From a virus: a DNA stretch of 31,826 bases. Every line of letters starts with the position of its first letter. Position 1 is the stretch's first letter. The notes under the pieces were generated by a model. The model ran no database searches, had not been told where the DNA came from, and saw only the letters and a list, made by a program, of their open reading frames with translations. Both the position numbers and the translations under genes were made by a program. The stretch is from the IMG/VR virus record IMGVR_UViG_3300027467_000489, positions 1 to 31,826 of that record; one strand, given 5' to 3'. This document shows, one piece after another, positions 14,977 to 22,301 of the stretch.

Positions 14977-16417
14977 ACTTACAATTAGAGATGAAGTTAA
15001 CATTAAAGTCGATGGACTTAGTGTTGAAACACGAAGAAAAATTGTCAACAAATTAAAATTTGACCTTCCCTATGCAAGGCATATGCCAGCCTACAAACTA
15101 GGTCGCTGGGACGGAACTAAAACATATTTTAGCATTGGTGGCAACGGTTATCTTGCACACTTAGATGTTATTCTTCCTATAATAGATGAAGCAGGATACG
15201 ACATTGAAGTTGAAGATTTAAGATCTTCTCATGATTTTAAATTCGATCCAGTAACTGAAAACTATTGGGCAGACAAAGGAAAAACTTGGCCTAAAGGTCA
15301 TCCTGCCGAAGGACAGCCAATTGTTTTACGTGATTATCAATATGACGTTGTTAATAAATTTTTAGAAAATCCACAAGCTCTACAGGAGGTAGCAACAGGT
15401 GCCGGCAAGACAATTACTACTGCGACGTTATCGCATCTTTGTGAACCGTATGGCCGTACGATGGTTATTGTTCCGAACAAATCGCTTGTTGTCCAAACTG
15501 AAGAAGACTACAAAAATTTAGGATTAGATGTAGGAGTTTATTTTGGTGATAGAAAAGAACTTAACAGAACGCACACTATCTGTACTTGGCAAAGTCTTAA
15601 CGTCTTGGATAAAAAGAGTTATGACGAAGAGAGTCTTTCGTTAGCAGAGTTTTGTGAAGGAGTAGTAGCAATCATTGTTGACGAAGTCCATCAGGCTAAG
15701 GCAGATGTATTAACAAAACTTCTTACACAAAACTTTAGAAATTGTGCCATTCGTTGGGGATTAACTGGAACTGTCCCTAAGGAAAATTGGGAATTTCAAG
15801 GTATCCTTGCTAGCATTGGTCCAGTTATTAATAACGTATCTGCACACGATCTACAACAAAAAGGAGTGTTGGCAAATCTTAATATTAATATTGTTCAAAC
15901 TAACGATGTTGAGGTGTTTAGAAGTTATCAAGAAGAGTATACTTGGTTAGTAACTGATCCAAAAAGATTAACTTGGATAGCAAATAAAATTAAAGAATTA
16001 AGTCAATCAGGCAACACCCTAGTCCTCATCAATCGCATTGATACTGGAAATAAACTAATGGAGCAATTGCCAGATGCGGTGTTTATCAACGGTAGCGTTA
16101 AGTTAGATGATCGAAAGGAAGAATACGATGAAGTACGGACTAGCAATGAAAAGATTATTGTGGCGACTTATGGTGTGGCCGCTGTGGGTATTAATATCCC
16201 TAGGATTTTTAATTTGGTTCTTTTGGAACCCGGAAAGAGCTTTGTTAGGGTTATACAATCTATTGGGCGAGGTATTAGAAAAGCAGAAGACAAAGACCAC
16301 GTTGAAATCTGGGATATAACTAGTACCTGCAAATATGCAAAACGACATTTAACAGAACGTAAAAAATACTATAAGGAGGCGAAATACCCCTTTACAATTA
16401 TTAAGGTGAATACATGA
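14963..16417 (+). CDS. uvsW: UvsW, ATP-dependent DNA helicase
   Basis: 484 residues. In T4, UvsW unwinds branched DNA and R-loops and helps shift replication from origin to recombination mode. Motifs from the SF2 family are clear: ATGAGKT (144-150), DEVH (240-243), GLTGT (266-270), VATYGVAAVGI (400-410) and QSIGRGIRK (432-440). The N-terminal YKLGRWDGT (44-52) resembles the T4 UvsW start region RYGNWDGR. I chose the TTG at 14963 because AAGGAAG lies at 14951-14957; the upstream ATG at 14927 would add 12 residues inside the preceding gene. Overlaps the next gene by ATGA. Confidence 0.92.
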   Translation: MSNCKLTIRDEVNIKVDGLSVETRRKIVNKLKFDLPYARHMPAYKLGRWDGTKTYFSIGGNGYLAHLDVILPIIDEAGYDIEVEDLRSSHDFKFDPVTENYWADKGKTWPKGHPAEGQPIVLRDYQYDVVNKFLENPQALQEVATGAGKTITTATLSHLCEPYGRTMVIVPNKSLVVQTEEDYKNLGLDVGVYFGDRKELNRTHTICTWQSLNVLDKKSYDEESLSLAEFCEGVVAIIVDEVHQAKADVLTKLLTQNFRNCAIRWGLTGTVPKENWEFQGILASIGPVINNVSAHDLQQKGVLANLNINIVQTNDVEVFRSYQEEYTWLVTDPKRLTWIANKIKELSQSGNTLVLINRIDTGNKLMEQLPDAVFINGSVKLDDRKEEYDEVRTSNEKIIVATYGVAAVGINIPRIFNLVLLEPGKSFVRVIQSIGRGIRKAEDKDHVEIWDITSTCKYAKRHLTERKKYYKEAKYPFTIIKVNT

Positions 16418-16920
16418 AAATTTTAACATTAAACAATCAGGCATTTGATTTAAATGACCTGCCCGACGAAGTAGATGAAGACACTAGGTTTAGTGTATTA
16501 GATAACAGTAATCCGCAAGAACCTGATTTCTTTTTTATGCCGTTGATATTCTTAGAATCATTTAACAGTCCTGCTATTTTATTGAATATAGGAGGACACG
16601 AAATTCAAATGCCGTTGGATTGGTGTATGGTAGTAGGAGATAAAGATTGCGGTATGGATCCCGAAGTTCTTCCGTTAACAAGTATTAATGAACGAGGATT
16701 TGACGCATTAGTATTCAATCCTATTAAAGGGTTTAGAGCAGAATTTATGCCAATTGAAATTGTTAATATCTTTCAAGATGTTCGATGGTATTTTCCAAAA
16801 ATGAAAAACGGACAGTTATTAACAGTTCCGTTAACTGACGGTGTTAATCCTCCTTGTGTATATTTTGTAAAAGAAGTTAGCCGTCAAAGTGAAGTGTTAC
16901 AACTACATAAGTTATTATGA
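16414..16920 (+). CDS. Conserved-type phage protein, unknown function
   Basis: 168 residues, ATGA overlap with uvsW and AAGGTG just before. The sequence is acidic at the start (DLPDEVDEDTRF) and mostly beta-like after it, with LPLTSINERGFDALVFNP in the middle, then DVRWYFPKMKNGQLLTVPL. From memory, similar proteins with the LPLTSIN.RGF segment recur in T4-like phages without assigned function. No catalytic motif is visible. It starts a run of four small overlapping genes. Confidence 0.8.
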   Translation: MKILTLNNQAFDLNDLPDEVDEDTRFSVLDNSNPQEPDFFFMPLIFLESFNSPAILLNIGGHEIQMPLDWCMVVGDKDCGMDPEVLPLTSINERGFDALVFNPIKGFRAEFMPIEIVNIFQDVRWYFPKMKNGQLLTVPLTDGVNPPCVYFVKEVSRQSEVLQLHKLL

Positions 16921-17135
16921 TGTGGGACGACGAGGCGTTTAAGCGGAGATGTATTGGCTGGGTTGATAAGTTTGTTATAATCCCTCGCAAGTGTCACTAC
17001 ACAAGTAAATATTTGTGGTTGAAACGTGCTTATCTTGGCACAGCAATGATAACAGGTCCGGGTGAACCTGTATTTGAATATAGATGGTGTGATAAAGATC
17101 AATATCTATTTCTTAAAATTAAAGGTATCGTATGA
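16917..17135 (+). CDS. Small conserved-type phage protein, unknown function
   Basis: 72 residues, ATGA overlaps at both ends. The core is KRRCIGWVDKFVIIPRKCHYTSK, in two parts, then KRAYLGTAMITGPGEPVFEYRW. Small proteins with the WVD.....PR.C and TGPG.PV patterns are, from memory, widespread in tailed phages but uncharacterised. Cys12 and Cys26 with a nearby Cys58 could bind a metal, but the spacing is not a known zinc motif. Confidence 0.78.
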   Translation: MMWDDEAFKRRCIGWVDKFVIIPRKCHYTSKYLWLKRAYLGTAMITGPGEPVFEYRWCDKDQYLFLKIKGIV

Positions 17136-17485
17136 AAGCTGGAAAAGTTTGGGGTGTTACAGAATTATTAGAAGCCAACGGTGTATTAGAGTTTCATCGC
17201 ATTGAAGCCAAAGCAGGCGGAGTCTGTTCTAAACATAAACACAAATATAAGTGGAACGGATTCTTTGTTGAAAAAGGAAAGATGATTATTCGTGTATGGA
17301 AGAATAATTATGATCTAGTAGATGAAACGCTATTAGAGGCTGGACAATATACTAAAGTTGCTCCTGGCGAATATCATCAGTTTGAAGCAATTGAAGACTG
17401 TGTTGCTTTTGAATTATATTGGGCAGAATTTGATCACGACGACATTGAAAGAGAAACTGTGGGGTACAATAATGGGATCGCTTAA
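17132..17485 (+). CDS. Cupin-fold protein
   Basis: 117 residues, ATGA overlap with the preceding gene. SKHKHKYKWNGFFVEKGKM (about 33-51) and LEAGQYTKVAPGEYHQFEA (about 67-85) are the two cupin boxes, with His34, His36 and a late His in EYHQF as likely metal ligands. It resembles the cupin half of the fusion at 7092, which also has an H.Y.....V..GKA/M core, but is a stand-alone domain. Role unknown; sugar-phosphate isomerase or sugar-binding protein are possibilities. It could belong functionally to the sugar cassette despite lying 3.4 kb away. Confidence 0.78.
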   Translation: MKAGKVWGVTELLEANGVLEFHRIEAKAGGVCSKHKHKYKWNGFFVEKGKMIIRVWKNNYDLVDETLLEAGQYTKVAPGEYHQFEAIEDCVAFELYWAEFDHDDIERETVGYNNGIA

Positions 17486-17768
17486 ACCAGGAGCAGAATA
17501 TATCTATGAGCGCCAAGGCGGCACAGTTTATGCACGTGAGTTTGGTTCAGACCCGTCAACAAGAGTTGCCATAGGTTGGGATTATGAGCAGGAAACTAAT
17601 CCGGCAAGGGTCAGAGGATTAGATCAAAAAACAGGAAAAGCCGAACTCGACGATCATAATGAATGGATTAAGATCAGGTTAGCCGGAAAAAAGAATCCTA
17701 CTTTACAAGAGGCTATTGATCGTGTTAAAATAATATATCATTTGAGTAAAGACGATGGGCAAAAATAA
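17472..17768 (+). CDS. Small conserved-type phage protein, unknown function
   Basis: 98 residues from the ATG at 17472, which follows GTGGGG and overlaps the cupin gene by 14 bases; a much earlier in-frame start at 17358 would lie inside the cupin gene and add an unlikely Leu-rich segment. The core GAEYIYERQGGTVYAREFG, then a loop, then NPTLQEAIDRVKIIYHLSK near the end is a pattern I recall from many phage hypothetical proteins. No function known. It overlaps the next gene by 14 bases. Confidence 0.77.
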   Translation: MGSLKPGAEYIYERQGGTVYAREFGSDPSTRVAIGWDYEQETNPARVRGLDQKTGKAELDDHNEWIKIRLAGKKNPTLQEAIDRVKIIYHLSKDDGQK

Positions 17769-18234
17769 ACACGTAGACCTTTTTAAAGATATGATTCCTG
17801 CTGTGGATATGGGCTTAAAAGAGCTTTGGGATGCCGCCACTGAAGAAGGTCGTAAAGAGATCAAAGGCGACCTGTGGAATCTTAATCGCTATATTAGTAA
17901 TGTAAAAAGTAACAATTCAGAGTTACAAGAACATTACCTAATGACAGTGAATGAATTTTACAATAAGAATTGGGCAGACATTAGTAAGCATCCAAAACTG
18001 CAATGGCTTACTCTCGCAATGTGCAGCCATGAAAGTAAGAAAACACAATTCCACGAGTGGTTACCGTTAAAACGTGAAAAGAATAAGAAAGAAGAATTTT
18101 TAGCAGAACTATTTCCTAATATGAAGAGAGCAGACATTGAAACACTTGCAGCCATTACCTCAGACAAAGAAATCAAACAATATTGCGAGTCTCTTGGTTG
18201 GGATAAAAAAGAAGTCAATGGAATTAAATTATAA
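17755..18234 (+). CDS. 62: Clamp-loader small subunit, gp62-like (candidate)
   Basis: 159 residues. In T4, gp62 joins gp44 to load the sliding clamp. It is poorly conserved in sequence and lacks ATPase motifs. This protein fits in size and in its helical layout, and the part KKTQFHEWLPLKREKNK, in which a Gln-Phe-x-x-(W/L) run is followed by a basic patch, resembles the central segment of phage gp62 proteins. The ending TSDKEIKQYCESLGWDKKE also fits. It lies in a replication operon between uvsW and a DnaE-like gene. gp44 is not in the window, so the call rests on pattern only. Confidence 0.5.
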   Translation: MGKNKHVDLFKDMIPAVDMGLKELWDAATEEGRKEIKGDLWNLNRYISNVKSNNSELQEHYLMTVNEFYNKNWADISKHPKLQWLTLAMCSHESKKTQFHEWLPLKREKNKKEEFLAELFPNMKRADIETLAAITSDKEIKQYCESLGWDKKEVNGIKL

Positions 18235-18901
18235 ATGTGAATATTGCGGTAAGTTATTTGCCAAAGAAAAAACTTTGGTAGTTCATATTTGCGAACAAAA
18301 ACGTCGACATCTTAGCAAAAATGAGAAGCACGTTCAGATGGGTCTAATGACCTATCAAAAATTCTACGAGATCGCACAAAAAGGGAAAAGTCAAAAATCA
18401 TTTGACGAATTTGCATCTAGCCCGTACTACACCGCTTTTATCAAGTTTGGTAGTTTTATGGTTAATACTGCACCAATACATCCAGACAAATTTATTGAAT
18501 TTGTAATCAAGAGCGGCGTGAAACTTGATCACTGGTGTAGAGACGAACTCTACGAAACATATGTAAAAGAATTAATTAAAATAGAACCAGCAGACGGAGC
18601 CATACAGCGTACAATACAGACTATGATGGACTGGGGTGAGAAAAACAATTCGTCTTGGGAACATTATTTTGCCTACGTGAATCTTAATCGTGCAACTCAC
18701 GATATTAAAGAAGGATTGATTAGTCCTTGGGTAATTTTAAATACTAAAGAAGGCAAAACAATGCTTCAAAAAATGAACGACGAACAATTAGAAATCGTTG
18801 GACAATATATCGATCCTCAGTTTTGGATGCGTAGATTTAAGTCATTGCCAGCAGACACAGAACTAGTAAAAGATGTTATTAAAGAGGCAAAAATATTATG
18901 A
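18218..18901 (+). CDS. Zinc-finger-type phage protein, unknown function
   Basis: 227 residues from the ATG at 18218, which gives an N-terminus with CEYCGKLFAKEKTLVVHIC (Cys7, Cys10, His23, Cys25), a CCHC zinc finger; the in-frame start at 18137 would lie in the preceding gene. The rest is helical with FYEIAQKGKSQKSFDEFASS, then KLDHWCRDELYETYVKELIK, and SPWVILNTKEGKTMLQKM. From memory, this family is frequent in T4-like cyanophages near the clamp loader and has no assigned role. DNA or protein binding is the natural guess from the finger. Confidence 0.82.
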   Translation: MELNYKCEYCGKLFAKEKTLVVHICEQKRRHLSKNEKHVQMGLMTYQKFYEIAQKGKSQKSFDEFASSPYYTAFIKFGSFMVNTAPIHPDKFIEFVIKSGVKLDHWCRDELYETYVKELIKIEPADGAIQRTIQTMMDWGEKNNSSWEHYFAYVNLNRATHDIKEGLISPWVILNTKEGKTMLQKMNDEQLEIVGQYIDPQFWMRRFKSLPADTELVKDVIKEAKIL

Positions 18902-19086
18902 AAGACAATGAAGAATATATTTCAAGAGATGATCTTGATATTGAAGTTATGAGCACCTCTGATGAAGAGCCCTGCGTTTATGTTAAATTTTCAAATTTTG
19001 CAGACGCTGAAGATGCAGAAGAATATGCAGATTTTTTAGCAGAAACATTACCTCTATTGTTATTTGAAACTACTAGGATGCAATAA
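18898..19086 (+). CDS. Small acidic phage protein, unknown function
   Basis: 62 residues, ATGA overlap with the zinc-finger gene. Very acidic (RDDLDIEVMSTSDEE, then NFADAEDAEEYADFLAETL), with a beta strand (CVYVKFSNF) between. The next gene starts one base after its stop (TAATATG), so translation is likely coupled. No family recognised. Confidence 0.72.
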   Translation: MKDNEEYISRDDLDIEVMSTSDEEPCVYVKFSNFADAEDAEEYADFLAETLPLLLFETTRMQ

Positions 19087-19087
19087 T

Positions 19088-19666
19088 ATGCCTGATATCG
19101 ATATTGACTTTGTTGATAGAGACAATGCCTTAAAACACTTTAAACACGTTAAGGCAAGTCGTATTGACGACGGAAAATTAGTCAAGCACAATACGGGCGT
19201 GTATATGCACGAAGTACCTATGAGTTCCCTCGAAGCAGTATGTGCGGTACCTTACGACAAAGCAGAAGAACAGGGTTATTTTAAAATTGACTTTTTGAAT
19301 GTAGGTTTATACAAAGGTGTTCGAGACGAAGAACATCTTGTACAATTAATGAACACGGAGCCACTATGGGATCTTCTAGAGCAAGACGATTTCGTCAACT
19401 TACTCTTTCACGTAAACGGGCATGGTTCTATATTAAGGCAAATGAAGCCGACGAGTGTGGAACAACTGGCGGCCATTCTAGCAATGATACGCCCAGCGAA
19501 ACGTTATCTGATTGGCAAAGATTGGACTACGGTGATGACGGAAGTTTGGACGAAACCGGAGAATGACGAATACTATTTTAAAAAATCACACGCTACAGCG
19601 TATGCGGTAGCTATTGTGGTTCAGATGAATTTAATCTGCGAAGGTATTAGTTACGGATTTAGTTAA
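19088..19666 (+). CDS. Miniature DNA polymerase III alpha (DnaE)-like protein
   Basis: 192 residues from the ATG at 19088. It looks like the DnaE catalytic core with most of it removed. PDIDIDF (2-8) equals the PDFDxDF motif with two catalytic Asp; HNTGVYM (34-40) equals HAxGVVI; YFKIDFLNVGL (64-74) equals VKFDFLGL with the third Asp; FHVNGHGSILRQMKPTSVEQL followed by IRPAKR (107-139) equals FQxESxGM...LKPxSFEDL...RPG; FKKSHATAYAV (164-174) equals FNKSHAxAYA. A full DnaE has about 1,100 residues plus PHP and OB domains, which are absent. It may be a regulatory relic, a clamp or polymerase partner, or a very small enzyme. Antiparallel 4-base overlap with the next gene's end. Confidence 0.85.
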   Translation: MPDIDIDFVDRDNALKHFKHVKASRIDDGKLVKHNTGVYMHEVPMSSLEAVCAVPYDKAEEQGYFKIDFLNVGLYKGVRDEEHLVQLMNTEPLWDLLEQDDFVNLLFHVNGHGSILRQMKPTSVEQLAAILAMIRPAKRYLIGKDWTTVMTEVWTKPENDEYYFKKSHATAYAVAIVVQMNLICEGISYGFS

Positions 19667-20034
19667 GAACTTTTTCTGACCAAAGTAATAGATTTTCTTT
19701 TAATTCTTTTAACAATGATATCATTTAAACTGGTACAGGGTCCAAGAATTATTTTAACATCTTTTGTACTAAAGTTTTTAATGACATATTTGAATACAGC
19801 AATTTCTTTAAGTAAGAAAATGTTAATAGGAATCTGCCTATTAGATTCCCACCACCAGGCTTCGCCCAGTTCTAGAAATCGTTGTTTTTCTGTTTCTGTA
19901 CGTATTGCAGAGTAGTCGTAAAAGCTAGTTACTTGTGCATCCTGGTTGATAATGATTCCTACGTACTCTTGATTAACGTGGGTTATAACGCTGATGAACG
20001 GAAAGTTTTCTTGTAAGTTAGTTGTTATTCTCAT
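19663..20034 (-). CDS. Conserved-type phage protein, unknown function
   Basis: 123 residues, minus strand between two + strand genes. Features are NFPFISVITHVNQEYVGII at the start, FYDYSAIRTETEKQRFLELG, the very aromatic AWWWESNRQIPINIFL, and a basic end (VKRIKRKSITLVRK). From memory, this family is typical of T4-like cyanophages, with no known role. It shares a 29-base divergent spacer with the virion-protein gene. Confidence 0.8.
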   Translation of the reverse strand: MRITTNLQENFPFISVITHVNQEYVGIIINQDAQVTSFYDYSAIRTETEKQRFLELGEAWWWESNRQIPINIFLLKEIAVFKYVIKNFSTKDVKIILGPCTSLNDIIVKRIKRKSITLVRKSS

Positions 20035-20036
20035 TC

Positions 20037-20044
20037 GATAAATA
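20037..20044 (+). promoter_or_regulatory. Possible late-type promoter motif
   Basis: GATAAATA in the divergent gap upstream of the virion-protein gene, one base different from the T4 late consensus TATAAATA. TSS would be about six bases downstream, giving a leader of about 13 bases that contains AAAGG. The late character of the gene supports it. Confidence 0.4.
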
Positions 20045-20062
20045 TGCTAAAGGTCCGTAAAA

Positions 20063-21142
20063 ATGCAATTTAATCCAGTTTATTTATACACAAATAAGTT
20101 AGACGTATTTACAAGTCCCTCGGACGCTTGGTCATCAGAGAGGTATCGTAAAGTGTACAATCGCAATTTAAAAATATATCGTGGTGTTGATAATCGCATT
20201 GACATCCAAGTTCGTAATCCCGATCAAAAAGCCAGTAACATAACTGGTTCTACTTTGGTATTTAATCTAATTTCTAAAGTGACAAAAGATTTAGTATTAC
20301 AGAAAGATTTTGACACAATGGATTTATCTACAGGAAAAGTAACAGTAATTTTAACTGACAACGAATTGTTAAACGTTGATAACGGATTCTACGAATATAG
20401 TATTGTTAAAGAAATTAGAGAAACAGTTGATTCAACAGATTACCGAGTAACTTCTAAGATGCCATTGTATGTTGACAGTCAATACGGACCAACTGGGGTT
20501 TTAGAAATCCTAGGTGATGTTTATGGAACTGTAGAAAGCAGTAAGATAATCAATACCTTTAATTACGTCAATCCATTTACACAAGGAGATACTACTCCTG
20601 CTTGGTTTGAAAGCGAAATTATAGATGCAAGACCGAAAATAAAAACAGGAAATGCCCTACACACATTTCAATTTTACTCTACTAACTACGACGGATCAGT
20701 AATCATACAAGGAAGTCTAGACGATCAAGGAGCATCGCCTAGGCACGATAAATGGGTCAATATCGATTCTGTAGATCTAACTGTTGAAAGCTATAAAAAC
20801 ATAATTGGTAATTGGAGTTGGTTTAGAATTAAACATATTCCTTCGAGGTCATCTAACACAGCTCAATTTGTTATTAGCCAAACAATGTTATTGAATTATC
20901 AGGCATCTGTTTACAGCCCAGGTCAAGGATACCAAATTGGAGACACAATTACTATACCAGGAAATCAATTAGGCGGTGAACTAGGTACTAATGATCTAGT
21001 TATTACAGTCACAGGCGTAAGTCCCGGTGGTGCAATTGTATCTATAGATTGGACAGGTCTTTCTTATAACGGCGTCAAAACTTTTGTTCTTTCTGGCACA
21101 ACTTCCGGCATTGGAAGTCTTGACAAAGTTCTCTATAGATAA
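20063..21142 (+). CDS. Virion structural protein, tail/baseplate type
   Basis: 359 residues, beta-rich. It begins MQFNPVYLYTNKLDVFT and carries a first domain with IDIQVRNPDQKAS, then a DYRVTSKMPLYV strand set, and a C-terminal Gly-rich block (about 290-345) with GQGYQIGDTITIPG, LGG and a repeated NDLVITVTGV..GGAIVSI pattern. Such blocks are found in phage baseplate and tail-fibre proteins. No enzyme motif. From memory, proteins with this N-terminus are detected in virions of T4-like marine phages. It lies next to the primase gene, whose promoter starts inside its 3' end. Confidence 0.78.
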   Translation: MQFNPVYLYTNKLDVFTSPSDAWSSERYRKVYNRNLKIYRGVDNRIDIQVRNPDQKASNITGSTLVFNLISKVTKDLVLQKDFDTMDLSTGKVTVILTDNELLNVDNGFYEYSIVKEIRETVDSTDYRVTSKMPLYVDSQYGPTGVLEILGDVYGTVESSKIINTFNYVNPFTQGDTTPAWFESEIIDARPKIKTGNALHTFQFYSTNYDGSVIIQGSLDDQGASPRHDKWVNIDSVDLTVESYKNIIGNWSWFRIKHIPSRSSNTAQFVISQTMLLNYQASVYSPGQGYQIGDTITIPGNQLGGELGTNDLVITVTGVSPGGAIVSIDWTGLSYNGVKTFVLSGTTSGIGSLDKVLYR

Positions 21143-21148
21143 TATACT
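21120..21148 (+). promoter_or_regulatory. Sigma70-type promoter for primase, apparently leaderless
   Basis: TTGACA at 21120-21125, a 17-base spacer and TATACT at 21143-21148. The primase ATG is at 21155, six bases after the -10. The promoter overlaps the 3' end of the virion-protein gene, letting primase be expressed independently of it. Confidence 0.8.
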
Positions 21149-21154
21149 ATATCT

Positions 21155-22204
21155 ATGACACTAGTCGTAGATAAATTTCGAACGTTACTTCCTCCGCGAG
21201 CCAAACACTCGCCGTCTGGTTGGACATCGTTTAACGCCCCTTGTTGCCAGCATCGTGGCCATAGTCCCGATACTCGCAAACGTGGTGGTATTAGGTTTGA
21301 CGGAAATAGTGTAGTTTATAATTGCTTTAACTGCAAGTTTTCTACAGGCTGGCAACCAGGGGCACCCTTTGGTGAAAAAATGAAAACACTGGCGCGATGG
21401 ATGGGCGCCAGTGAAGACCTTATAAAAGATCTAGTGTTTGAAGCTCTTAAAACAGAAGGTCCCGATTATCACGAATATCATTCAGAAGATAACACCCCAA
21501 TAAATTTTACAGATAAAGCATTACCAGAAGGTGCGATGCCTTTGGCAGAATGGGGGAATTTAATAGAAGGCGAAGTTGAAGAACAGATTGGTGAAGACTA
21601 TTCAAACGTATTAAGATATCTAATCAGCAGAGGATATAACAATCCATTTGAATATGATTTTTATTGGAGCCCGGCTCCTGGATATATTGATAGAGTTATT
21701 GTTCCTTTTAGATGGGAAGGAAGAATAGTAGGAAATACAGCTAGAAAAGTTAGAGACGGAAAACCAAAATATCTTTCAGATCAACATCCACATTTTGTAT
21801 TCAACTTTGACCGTCAAAAAGAAAATCAGAAGTATATATTTGTCTGCGAAGGTCCATTTGATGCATTGGCAATAGACGGTGTTGCTCTTCTTACTAACGA
21901 TATAGCTGAACAACAATCTAGGATAATTAATAGTCTAGGTGCTGAAGTTATTGTAATTCCGGATCAAGATCAAGCAGGACTAGTATTATTTGACAGAGCT
22001 GCCGAATTAAATTGGTCAGTGGCTATGCCTAACTGGGACGACGATGTAAAAGACGTTGCAGATGCTGTAAAATCCTACGGAAAATTATTTGTTATTGTTG
22101 ATGCAATAAAGACAGCACAAAAAGGATCGATTAAAATTAATATGGCTAAGAAGCAACAAGAACACAAATTGGAGAGACTCGAATATGCTAAAGAAAATAC
22201 TTAA
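21155..22204 (+). CDS. 61: DNA primase gp61
   Basis: 349 residues. gp61 makes RNA primers for lagging-strand synthesis and works with gp41. The N-terminal zinc site is APCCQHRGH (29-36) with CFNC (57-60). The TOPRIM catalytic part carries VCEGPFDAL (230-238) with Glu232 and IPDQDQAG (268-275) with Asp270/Asp272. KPKYLSDQHP and RVIVPFRW lie between, as in DnaG-type primases. The strand, order and size all fit. The downstream part encodes a Lys-rich end. Its partner helicase lies 1.7 kb downstream in the same direction. Confidence 0.93.
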   Translation: MTLVVDKFRTLLPPRAKHSPSGWTSFNAPCCQHRGHSPDTRKRGGIRFDGNSVVYNCFNCKFSTGWQPGAPFGEKMKTLARWMGASEDLIKDLVFEALKTEGPDYHEYHSEDNTPINFTDKALPEGAMPLAEWGNLIEGEVEEQIGEDYSNVLRYLISRGYNNPFEYDFYWSPAPGYIDRVIVPFRWEGRIVGNTARKVRDGKPKYLSDQHPHFVFNFDRQKENQKYIFVCEGPFDALAIDGVALLTNDIAEQQSRIINSLGAEVIVIPDQDQAGLVLFDRAAELNWSVAMPNWDDDVKDVADAVKSYGKLFVIVDAIKTAQKGSIKINMAKKQQEHKLERLEYAKENT

Positions 22205-22301
22205 TATCATTTTATATCCCTACAGAAAATATCAAGAACATCAAAGATTTAAAAAACGGATCGCTGAATTAAGAAAACGGGATCCTTTCATTTACAAATG
22301 A
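22185..22301 (+). CDS. 38-aa basic protein between primase and carbamoyltransferase
   Basis: A small ORF of 38 residues, shorter than the usual size cut-offs. It begins MLKKILNIILYPYRKYQ, an amphipathic stretch of a membrane-surface type, followed by a very basic part with RFKKRIAELRKRDPF and the end IYK. GGAG at 22171-22174 precedes the ATG at 22185, the start lies inside the primase 3' end, and its TGA overlaps the next start as ATGA (22298-22301). This linkage and a phage-like codon pattern support real coding. From memory, small proteins ending in RDPFIYK recur in cyanophages. Role unknown. Confidence 0.7.
   Translation: MLKKILNIILYPYRKYQEHQRFKKRIAELRKRDPFIYK

Noticed and set aside
16103-16348. 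Frames on both strands (81 and 70 aa) inside uvsW
   Set aside because: They cover the conserved helicase motifs of uvsW in other frames; Trp/Phe-rich shadow composition.
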